Shown: positions 35,632 through 44,300 of the stretch, piece by piece
How positions within the stretch are numbered: position 1 is the first letter of the stretch
Layout: each line of letters opens with the position of its first letter
Assembly (NCBI RefSeq): GCF_020966635.1
Contig: NZ_JAJKFQ010000011.1
Location: 1,488,001 to 1,552,000, forward strand
Length of the DNA: 64,000 bases
Direction of reading: 5' to 3'
From: Stieleria sp. JC731
GTDB taxonomy: Bacteria > Planctomycetota > Planctomycetia > Pirellulales > Pirellulaceae
Made by a program: the position numbers and the translations under genes
The notes under the pieces: generated by a model
Seen by the model: the letters and a program-made list of their open reading frames with translations, nothing else
The model's database searches: none
Told to the model about the DNA's origin: nothing

Positions 35632-36566
35632 TGTTACAGCAGGAAACCGAGTCTCTTTTCAAGAGTCTGACAACGATGAAACCTAAAACAATTCTCTTCG
35701 CCGATGACGATCCCGATTTGCTTCGGCTGCTCGTCGCGAAATGCAAAGCGATCAGCCCTCATCTAGAAGTTGTTTACGCCCGAAACGCGATGACGGCGCT
35801 AACGACGACCAACGTGCTACGTCCGGATTTGGTCTGTATTGATGTAAACATGCCTCGTGGCAACGGAATGGCGGTCTGTGAAATGATCGCCGCACACGCG
35901 GATCTCAATTCCATCCCCATTGTTGTGCTTACCGGCATGCAAGACGATGACACTCGAAAACGATGTCAGCAGATCTCTGCCCACTACGTCTCCAAGTCGG
36001 GAGCAGTTTGGCACCAGTTGGAACCGATTATTCGGTCAATTCTTCCATCGGAAACGGCTCCAGAGCCCGAGATTGAATCGGAATTGGAAATCGATTCTGT
36101 CGAAACCGAAATGTCAGTGGAAGACTTTCTCAACGCTCTCGATGCTCCGCTTAGTGCGCCAGTTGAATCAATTGAGGAAGCGGTCACCGGCAGCAATCCG
36201 ACTGTTCTGGTGATCGATGATGACCCAGCATGGGGTGGATTGATCAAGCGTCGGTTGGAATCCAAGGGCATTGACGTTCTGCATTCAGTCGAAGGACTGG
36301 GAGGATTTCGCCAGGCTGTACAGAACGATGTGATCGGCATCATCCTGGACTATGAAATGGATGACGTCCAAGGAGACTACGTTCTTGGAAGGCTAAAGGA
36401 CAATCCGATCACCAAGGACATTCCAGTGATCGTTGTCACAGGCCAAGCCAACAACGCTCTGAAACGCAAGGTGTTAAACATCGGCGCTTCAAGTTTTCTG
36501 AATAAGCCTTGCACGTGGGATCGTTTGTGGGCCGAATTGCAACGCCGCACCGCGTTGCCTGTCTAG
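35631..36566 (+). CDS. Tandem receiver-domain protein (REC-REC)
   Basis: 311 residues from ATG 35631, which overlaps the previous stop (TGATG). The first receiver has LFADDDPDLLRLL, phospho-Asp in VCIDVNMPRGNG, and Lys in YVSKSGA. An acidic linker of about 50 residues (EPEIESELEIDSVETE) leads to the second, with LVIDDDPAWGGLI, Asp in IILDYEMDDVQGD, and Lys in FLNKPCTWD. Neither is followed by an output or enzymatic domain. Such proteins act as phosphate sinks or relay hubs. It ends opposite a convergent kinase gene with hairpins between. Confidence 0.87.
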   Translation: MLQQETESLFKSLTTMKPKTILFADDDPDLLRLLVAKCKAISPHLEVVYARNAMTALTTTNVLRPDLVCIDVNMPRGNGMAVCEMIAAHADLNSIPIVVLTGMQDDDTRKRCQQISAHYVSKSGAVWHQLEPIIRSILPSETAPEPEIESELEIDSVETEMSVEDFLNALDAPLSAPVESIEEAVTGSNPTVLVIDDDPAWGGLIKRRLESKGIDVLHSVEGLGGFRQAVQNDVIGIILDYEMDDVQGDYVLGRLKDNPITKDIPVIVVTGQANNALKRKVLNIGASSFLNKPCTWDRLWAELQRRTALPV

Positions 36567-36622
36567 GACCCTTTGGATTCCACAAACGCTGGACGCGCCA
36601 CCCTCGCACGGGCGGGCACGGG

Positions 36623-36652
36623 GATCAAGGTCGGGTTTCACCGTCCTTGATC
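36623..36652. terminator. Hairpin after the REC-REC gene
   Basis: GATCAAGG (36623-36630) pairs with CCTTGATC (36645-36652), 57 nt beyond the plus-strand stop. No T-run follows. Confidence 0.4.
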
Positions 36653-36731
36653 GGCGACCCGATCAACGGTCGATCGTCTATTTGATTAGGGGCAAATCGA
36701 CGAAAGACTACAGCTAGTTAGGTTGTCGAAG

Positions 36732-36773
36732 ACGAGCCAGGCCATGTATCACCAATGCATGGTACTGGCTCGT
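36732..36773. terminator. Strong hairpin between convergent signalling genes
   Basis: ACGAGCCAG (36732-36740) pairs with CTGGCTCGT (36765-36773). An inner CCATG (36742-36746) pairs with CATGG (36758-36762), and GGCTTTT follows. It lies between two convergent stops and may end both transcripts. Confidence 0.6.
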
Positions 36774-36800
36774 GGCTTTTAGAACTCGCGACGCGATGAA

Positions 36801-38783
36801 CTAGTTGGAAACTAATTCGCGAGGCCGACAAGGTGCAGTGCTGATCAACAGTTGATCGGGGATGCAGATATGAAAGGTGGATCCGACGCCGATTGCTGTT
36901 TCCACAGTAATTCGACCTCCCATCTCGGTGACGATTCGTTTGCAAATCGCCAGGCCGATTCCTGTACCTGAATACTCTTCGCGGCCGTGTAGCCGTTGAA
37001 ACGGCTCAAAGATCTTTTTGTCGAACTTTGGGTCCATTCCGATGCCATTGTCCATCACGCTGATGGTGCAATATCCGTTTTCGACTTTCGATCGAATCTC
37101 GATCAGCAGCGGTCTGGAGCGGTCGGAATACTTGATCGAGTTTGTGATCAGGTTTTGTAGCAACGAGTACATCTTGGTGGGCACTGCAAGGATTGTCGGC
37201 AGTGCCTCACAGCGAAGTTCCGCATTGGTTTCTTCGATTGCCATCGCAAGGTCCTGCCGCAAGTCTTGCATCGCAAGATTCAAATCGACCTCTTCAGGTT
37301 CTGATTGTGACGATCCGAATCGCGAATACTCCAACAGGTCGCTAATCAACTCCTGCATGCGTTTGGCATTGTTGTTGGCGAAATCGATATAGCGATTGGC
37401 GTCTTCATCGAGCTGTTCGGCGTATTCTTGTCGCAACAGATCGGTGAAGCAGGTGATCATTCGAAGCGGTTCTCGAAGATCATGCGATGCGACATGCGTG
37501 AAACGCTGCAGTTCTTGGTTTTTTCGCGCCACATCATCCGCATTCTCCTTTTGTTGAGTGACGTCGATGATGATTCCTGCGGCGCGGAGCGGCCGACCGC
37601 AGGCACGTCGTTCGACGATCTTTCCTCGTGATTGGATCCATTTGTAGGAACCATCGGAACATTGAATTCGCGTGATCGAACCAACTGTATTGGACGAAGC
37701 ATCTTGTTGCTGTCCGAAAATACCTCCCGGGCTGTCTTCTGGGTGCAGTAGCCGATGAATCTCTTCAATCGAGCTCGTATTTCCGTTGATGTTGTAACCG
37801 AACAACTTGTTGAATTGATTGTTGACTGTGACGCTTGCACTGCCGTAGTCAACGTCCCAGATTACCGCTTCGGCTGAGTCTACAACCAGTTCGAGGCGTT
37901 CTCGCCATTCGGCCGCTTTACGCTGTGCCTGATAAAGCTTTGCATCTCGATCAGCAATTTTGCGTTCAAGGTGCTTTTGTTCGACTGCGGATCGAATGGT
38001 GCTGTCGAGGATTTCCCCCGTCAACGTGGCTTTCACTAAGTAATGCTTGGCCCCGCATCGGATCGATTCGGTTGCGATCGATTCGCGTCCCAATCGGGTC
38101 AACGTGATTACCGGGAGAAAGGGGTGGCTGAGTATCGTCTTTCGAATGAATGCGATACTTCCCTCACAAGGAAACGCATCATCGATCAAAACACAGTCAG
38201 GAACCTTCTTCGCTAAAAAGCCGTTGGCTTCTTGAAGTGAACTCGCCGTCGATGCGTTCACGGCGATCGTGTTCAGGTTTTTTAGGTTCCGAGCAATCCA
38301 ATCACGGTCATTCGCATCACCGTCGATGACCAAGACTGAAAGTTCATGTCCACAGGTAATGGAATCATTCACTGTCGCGATGGCGTCATCGATGATTGAT
38401 AATAGTGGCTCGTACTGAAGTTTAGAGACGCTGATGAAATCACGGACACTGCTGTGAAATACGTTTGCGGCGACAAATTCGTTGCGGTGACCGGTCAAAA
38501 TGACGATCGGTAACTTTGGATTTTTTTGGTGAAGTAAGTCGACGACCGGTTCCGCACATTGACATTCAATTTTTTCGTCGAGGAAAACGACGTCGGGACT
38601 TATTTGGTCGGTTTTGTCTAGGCCGCTAAGGCAATCATCGGCATGATGAAGTGTGAAGCGGCGATCTGGATTTCCAATCGCCTGGCCACAACTAAGTATG
38701 CTCGAAAACTTATCGAAGCTCGCGCGATCGGGCGTGATCACAAGAATTCGGCAATCGCGATCATGTTCGGCGTTTTCATTCAT
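36801..38783 (-). CDS. REC-REC-PAS histidine kinase
   Basis: 660 residues from ATG 38783, where the first receiver begins shortly after; an in-frame start at 38879 adds 32 low-support residues. Receiver 1 has ILVITPD and Asp in VVFLDEKI. Receiver 2 has LVIDGDANDRD and Asp in CVLIDDAFP. A PAS/PAC domain follows (DSAEAVIWDVDYGSASV, DGSYKWIQSRGKI), then HisKA with H434 in VASHDLREPLRM and an ATPase (DNGIGMD, GTGIGLAICKRIV). The HisKA type resembles that of phytochrome-like kinases. It is cytoplasmic, with no membrane helix. It converges on the receiver operon, so both halves of the island may interact. Confidence 0.9.
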   Translation of the reverse strand: MNENAEHDRDCRILVITPDRASFDKFSSILSCGQAIGNPDRRFTLHHADDCLSGLDKTDQISPDVVFLDEKIECQCAEPVVDLLHQKNPKLPIVILTGHRNEFVAANVFHSSVRDFISVSKLQYEPLLSIIDDAIATVNDSITCGHELSVLVIDGDANDRDWIARNLKNLNTIAVNASTASSLQEANGFLAKKVPDCVLIDDAFPCEGSIAFIRKTILSHPFLPVITLTRLGRESIATESIRCGAKHYLVKATLTGEILDSTIRSAVEQKHLERKIADRDAKLYQAQRKAAEWRERLELVVDSAEAVIWDVDYGSASVTVNNQFNKLFGYNINGNTSSIEEIHRLLHPEDSPGGIFGQQQDASSNTVGSITRIQCSDGSYKWIQSRGKIVERRACGRPLRAAGIIIDVTQQKENADDVARKNQELQRFTHVASHDLREPLRMITCFTDLLRQEYAEQLDEDANRYIDFANNNAKRMQELISDLLEYSRFGSSQSEPEEVDLNLAMQDLRQDLAMAIEETNAELRCEALPTILAVPTKMYSLLQNLITNSIKYSDRSRPLLIEIRSKVENGYCTISVMDNGIGMDPKFDKKIFEPFQRLHGREEYSGTGIGLAICKRIVTEMGGRITVETAIGVGSTFHICIPDQLLISTAPCRPRELVSN

Positions 38784-39520
38784 AGGCTTACAGCGTTCCA
38801 AGTAAGGCGATGACCTATTGAGGACATTCGAGACGGCCTTCGATTCGACCGATCGCGGCGAGTTAACGGCAGTTTGCAAAGATGGCTAAGTCGACAATGC
38901 ACGTAACGGATCCAGTTGCTTCGTCTTGGATTCGTCGTAGGACGGCACCGATGGCAATCATCGGTTTTCAAAGTCTGCAAGCTACTGATACAGCATCAGA
39001 ATGTGAGACCGAGTATTGATCGCGCCAATCGCCGACGCATTTATCAGTGTTCGCCCTGAACGCCGCGTCGGTACCACGACATTTGAAAGGAGCGACTCGA
39101 TTCACCGGTTGGACTTCCCTTACTTGGAGACGTCTAGTGACATTCACTGTCGCAGTCTGGCGGTAGAACCGAGTGTCGAACAACTGACGACACGCTTTGC
39201 ACACCCGAAGTATCACAGCGCGTTCATGTAAACAGCGGCGGGTTTCTCCAATCATGGGGGGAACCTACAGCAGGGTCACAGAAGCACACTGTACTTGTCA
39301 GTGGACCATTCAGTACTTGGGTGGATCGCTTGCTACAAACGATCCTGAACGCGACGAAGAAACGACTGCGGTCGTCTGAAAACCAACCTGCCAAACGTCA
39401 TTCGGCAAACGAGATTAATTTGGCCATTCAGCTGAAGTCTCGTCGAAGGATACCAGCAAAGCTTTTAGCTGACAGCGTTCCCTCATCGAATCCGATCGTC
39501 CCCAAGATGATCGGCAATCG
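38784..39520. other. 737-nt intergenic region, no supported gene
   Basis: Short frames occur on both strands, but none shows a family motif, ribosome site or membrane pattern. It should contain the kinase promoter (minus strand leftwards) and the end of the long VWA operon. I see no strong repeat. Confidence 0.5.
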
Positions 39521-40255
39521 CTAGATCAAATCGCGTAGTGAGCGAATCGCCAGAGGTTCCTTGGTGGCAAAGGGTTCGCCGTATCGTCGGGCGATTAGGT
39601 TTCCGAAGTAGCCGGCGTCCGTTGTCAGTCGGTCCATCATTGTTGGCGGATCTGTCGGACGGCCAGTGATGAATTGACTTTCGTACGCCATGATCGATGC
39701 GAGCTTGCGTTCGAACGTCTCACTGATGTCAACAATCCAATTCGGCTGAACAGCTAAGCGAAGATGGATACAGAAGTAGTAGTACAAACGCTCGGGATGG
39801 AATCGCTCGCCAGGCATGTCTGACTTGGAAAGCTTCGAATAGAAACGAGCGGCTTCGATCATCTCCGTCGCCGCAACATGATCGGGGTGGGCGTCGTGAA
39901 AGAATGGTGCAAAGATCCAACGTGGGCGAAGCATGCGAAAATAGCTGGCCACATGTTTTCGGTTTTCGATGGTGTGCACCAATTCGCGATTGGTTAAACC
40001 TGCATTGCCGCGCCATGTTGGTCGAAGGATCTCTGTGGCTCGCAACGTTTCAGCTCGTCGAATCTCTTCGCTGCCGTGAGGAGTGGGCTCACCGGTGGTA
40101 AGATCCAAAATCCCAACTCGCATCCCTTGATCAACCATCTTCGCAATCGTTCCCCCCATTCCCAGCTCCGCGTCATCGGGATGAGGCGCGACCACGAGCA
40201 TGTCCAATGGCTCGATCGGTTCAATGGTTTCCGGTCCGTCGGTGTGAATCTTCAT
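39521..40255 (-). CDS. LmbE/PIG-L family deacetylase (BshB1/MshB-like)
   Basis: 244 residues from ATG 40255, chosen because it forms an ATGA overlap with the preceding gene; in-frame ATG 40363 would lie inside that gene. Zn-binding APHPDDAELGMGGT is near the N-terminus, and HDAHPDHVAATEMI supplies the third ligand. The segment LDLTTGEPTPHGS is typical of the BshB1/MshB/Mca group. The family removes acetyl from GlcNAc-type amides, for example GlcNAc-malate in bacillithiol synthesis. Assignment to that pathway is not secure; no bshA or bshC is nearby. It is the last gene of the VWA operon. Confidence 0.87.
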   Translation of the reverse strand: MKIHTDGPETIEPIEPLDMLVVAPHPDDAELGMGGTIAKMVDQGMRVGILDLTTGEPTPHGSEEIRRAETLRATEILRPTWRGNAGLTNRELVHTIENRKHVASYFRMLRPRWIFAPFFHDAHPDHVAATEMIEAARFYSKLSKSDMPGERFHPERLYYYFCIHLRLAVQPNWIVDISETFERKLASIMAYESQFITGRPTDPPTMMDRLTTDAGYFGNLIARRYGEPFATKEPLAIRSLRDLI

Positions 40256-41382
40256 CGTTGGTAAATCGGGAGGTAGTGATAGCGTACCGATAGCGACAAA
40301 ATCGCGAGTGACGTCGAATAGACCATGCCGACGTTTCGTTCTTCGCCGCTGGGGGACATCCAAGACCCATCACGTCTTTGTCGCGGCAGCAGCAAAGACG
40401 CGACGACCTTTCTCGCTTCTTCGTTAAACTTGCCACCAGCTTGATACATTCCTTGGGCGTAATAGTACAGCCCATAGAATAGGTATCGCTCACTAACCTT
40501 GGGTTCGTTTTGCAACAACCAGTTTGCCGCCGCCGCAACTTCTTTGGCGTCGTATTCTCCGCACACCTGCATGGCCAACAAACCCGCAGCGGTCATCGTA
40601 AACGAGGGATGCGTTTGTCCGGGGGTGTAGCTGAAACCACCGCTTCCGGAGCCCTGTCCACTGAAACGCCCGGTGAACGAATTTCGTAGGTATTCAAGCG
40701 CGCTCTCGATCGCCTCGGCAGGAACATCCAATCCATCGTTCTTCGCTGATCGCAAAGCCATCAGCTGCCAAATCGATACCGACAGATCGCTTTCCGGAGA
40801 TCCCGGCGTGTATCGCCAACCACCTTGCAATCGACGAGCTTTGGGAACTGCCTGTGATGCAAGGATCAGTCGAATGGCATGTTCCAGTCGGTCATGGATG
40901 GCATTGTTCTGTTCAACGGTGGCGCCCATGCCTAGCATTTCAGTCAGCATCAGTGTCGCGATGCCGTGGCCGTACATCCGTGATCCGTCGTGCTGTCCCA
41001 GGTAGCCGGAGTCGGTTTGATGGTGAGCACGTAAAACGAAATCGATTGCGGCACGCATCGCGCGGCCGTTACGCGTCGGCTCAGATGGCTCCGTTCCCAC
41101 CGCGGCCATTGCCATAATGGCGAGTGCTGTCAGAGCGACTTCGTGTCCTCGGTCGGTAATCGATCCCGCCGCAATATGACTGCCCGTACGTTGATTGCTG
41201 ATCAAGTACTCGACCGCGCGGTTGCAGGCATCGTCAAGTTGATCGTTGACATACAAGTTGTCGACGGAAAGGTCTTCTTGTGCGACTGCGCTACCAACGT
41301 GCCAAGGAATGAGCCCACCGGCACCGGCTGCAAATCCGCCTGTTATCGCGGCCAAGAGATTTCGCCGCTGAATACCACTCAT
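40252..41382 (-). CDS. Exported terpene-cyclase/prenyltransferase-fold repeat protein
   Basis: 376 residues. The N-terminus MSGIQRRNLLAAITGGFAAG is a Tat-like signal (RR followed by NLL). The body is an alpha/alpha-barrel of the squalene-cyclase/prenyltransferase repeat: repeated helices with the QW-type motif GGWRYTPGSPESDLS, GGFSYTPGQTHPSFTMTAAGLLA and DGSWMSPSG. It lacks the squalene-hopene cyclase D-x-D-D-T motif, so catalysis is doubtful. Such repeat proteins accompany VWA/BatA genes in planctomycetes. It overlaps its upstream giant neighbour by ATGA (41379-41382) and the deacetylase downstream by ATGA. Role inferred: a periplasmic partner or substrate binder. Confidence 0.82.
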   Translation of the reverse strand: MSGIQRRNLLAAITGGFAAGAGGLIPWHVGSAVAQEDLSVDNLYVNDQLDDACNRAVEYLISNQRTGSHIAAGSITDRGHEVALTALAIMAMAAVGTEPSEPTRNGRAMRAAIDFVLRAHHQTDSGYLGQHDGSRMYGHGIATLMLTEMLGMGATVEQNNAIHDRLEHAIRLILASQAVPKARRLQGGWRYTPGSPESDLSVSIWQLMALRSAKNDGLDVPAEAIESALEYLRNSFTGRFSGQGSGSGGFSYTPGQTHPSFTMTAAGLLAMQVCGEYDAKEVAAAANWLLQNEPKVSERYLFYGLYYYAQGMYQAGGKFNEEARKVVASLLLPRQRRDGSWMSPSGEERNVGMVYSTSLAILSLSVRYHYLPIYQR

Positions 41383-44300
41383 TCTTTCGTCTCCGCCGAG
41401 CGTTTACTGATCGCTTTGAAGTACGCTTTCACTTCTGCCGCGTAACCTCTCGGGATACGTGTCTTTCGGCCTTGGTTGGCGTTCTCGACCCCTTGTTCGC
41501 GAAGGTCTCCCCAATCGCCGTCGACAATATCAACATCGCCGACTTGGTTGCTGCCGTTTGGCGGCTCGCCGCTGCCGGCTTCCGAGACCGGGTTGGACGA
41601 CTGCTTTGATCCTTGTGATTGGTCACCTTGCTGACCTGATTGAGCTTGCGCAAGACTTTGCATTCGCTGTTTGGCTGCTGCCTGCAGTTGTGCGTCAAGC
41701 ATCTGGGCCAGGGTTGGCGACGCTTGAGCAGCATTCCCGGCAGATGAAGCGTCTGACTGCTGACCGGCTTGGTCGCCTTGACTTGCTCCGTTAGCCTGCG
41801 AACTGCTACCGCTCGGTTGTCCAGAACTTTGCTGCATCCCTTCGCTCGGATTGCCAGCCTGTCCGTTCTGGCTGTCCTGCTGACCTTGGTTGGCAGATTG
41901 ATTTTCAGACGATCCTGAAAGTGAGCGATCCAATTCATCCAGCGTCTGAGCCATTTGTTCGGGGCTAGCCTGGTCGAATGCTGTCGGCCGAGATTGACTG
42001 TCGGAACTGTTTCCGTCTGCCGGTGAGTTCTGGTTTTGGCTGGGCGACATATTCGGTTGGCGTGTCGCATCGGCACTAGGCAGAGGCTGCTGATTCATTT
42101 GTTCCGAAGCTTGTGAATCGGAATTCGCGGATGAACTGTCTGCCGGGGCTTGGTTGGATGCGGATTGAAACTGTTCGGTCAGCCGATCCGCTTGCTCATC
42201 GATCTGCTCCGACGCTTGACTGATCGCTTCGCTCGCCTGCGGTGAAACCGAATCATCTTGTTGGGTTTTGTCCAAGAGGTCGCCGGCGGATTTTGAAGAC
42301 TGCGCCGGTTGCATTTCGGTGCGTTTTGCCGCTTCGGCCAACTGAGACGCGATCGCTTCACGCTCGAGCCGTTTTTCGTGTCTTGAGGCTCGCATCAAAT
42401 TGTCAGCCGCCTGTTGTACGTCTCGCGAAACGGCGTCTTGTCGGTCGCCACTATGTCTGGCATGGTCACGGCTTGCGCGTAAGTCATCTGCAAATTGTGA
42501 TTGCTGAGACATTTGATCGAGTTCGCGAGCGATATTTTCGAGCCGTTGCCCAACGTTTTCGGCAAGCTTTTGCCCCAACTCGGAGGCCGGGTTTGCCTTT
42601 TCTAGATCGTTGGCCTTGGTGTCATTGATATCGTTGGCGCGGCGATTGGCGTCTTCTCGGCGGTCACGAGCGAGTTGCTTCGTGGTCTTCGCTTGCTCTT
42701 CAGTCCGCTCAGCTTCGGCGAGACGATCCTGTTGCTTTGCAATTTCGTCCTTTCGCCATTGATTGTCAGGTTCGTTCTTTAAACGTTCCTGTTCACGTTT
42801 GATTGATTCGGTGGATTCTCGGATCGTTTGTTGAGCACGATTAATGCGTTGATTGGCTTGCGTTTCATTTGAATTCCATCGATTGCGTTGCTGATTGAGT
42901 GCGTTCAATTCTTGATTGCGAAGTCGATTTTCATTTTGTCGCATATTGGCAGCCGCTCGATCTCTGGCATCATCCGACTGGTGGAGATCTCGTTCGGCGG
43001 AGCGTCCCAGTTGCTTGGAAGCTTTGTCGACCGTGCGGTGAGCTTCACGAAGTTGTTCTTGCATCTGACTTGCCGCTTGCTGCAATTCGGAAAGCGTCGA
43101 ATCGCCGCGTCGAGCCTGCTCGGTCGATTTGATTGCCTGGTCGACTTGCTGACGAGCGTCTTCAAGGAGTTGTCGGCCATCGGCATCATTGCCCCAGCCG
43201 GCTGCAGATTGGGCGGTCGGTAGCGTTCGATCCCGCAAGGTTTCGGCGCGTTGGATAAACTCTTCAAGCAGCATCCGCTGTTGCTGTTTCTGTTCACTGA
43301 ATGCATCGTCGTCCTGTTCAAGTGAACGTTGCAGTTGCCTTTCTTGGTCTGCGGATTGGCGCAGGCTGCGGACGGCATCATCAACAATCGAATTGGAAAT
43401 GTCACTTAAGGATTCCTGCATCGGCTCATTTCGTTGCAGTTCCTCTTCGAGTTGACGCAGCAATTCACGCGGATCTTGTGAAGCCGAACGAGCCATCTGT
43501 TCGGCTTGTTCATAGCGGTTTTGGAGCTGTTGTGCAGCTTGCAGTTCTTGCTCAGTTTGCCGGAGCTGTTCGCGTGATTCAGAAATATCTTCTCCCGCGT
43601 CAAGCTTTTCGAAATGTTCCGCGGTCTGTTGCAGTCGGTCTTCCAGTTTTGACAAACTCTGTTCAGCTTGTTCCATGGCCCGCTGACGTTGTTGGTCAGT
43701 GGATGCGTTTTCGGCTTGTTTCGCCGTTTGTTTTGTCTCTCGCAAAGCTTCAGCGATCATTTCTGCAGCCGCATCCGCATCGCGAGCCCGCTGACGTTGC
43801 TGTTCATCGGTGATCGTTGCAGTGTTGGCTTCATCGATCAATGACTGCACCGTCTCGGTCGCTTTCTCGGCGGCTTCATCGATCGATTCCAAAGCCTGGT
43901 CGGTAGCTTTGGCGTCGGAGGGGTCCTGCTGCTCAGTTGACTTGGCGGCCTCATCGGATTTCTGCGCCGCCTCGCGAGCCTGCTTGGCAGCTTCGCGGGC
44001 CTGTTCGGCAATTGTTTGGACGTATTTCCGCAGAGTTTGACGAGCTTCCGTTTGAAACTGCTGGAGGTTGGTTTCGCCAACATCGATCCCTCGCGAAATT
44101 CCCTCGAGCGGTAGTGCTGCGGAAACGAAGGGATCGTTACGCCAAATTCGAGCGTCGAGTTTATCTTGTGCTGATCTCCACTGGTCGCTGTGACGAATCT
44201 GATCCAAGTCGCCAAGGAATTCCCAGTCGATCCCCGCATCCCGAAGGTAGATCAACGCGAGTTCAAGTCGGACATTTTGATACTTCATCCAAATCGAGTG

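Noticed and set aside
38784-39520. Small genes in the 737-nt gap
   Set aside because: Candidate frames of 60-95 codons have no motif, membrane pattern or ribosome site and overlap one another.
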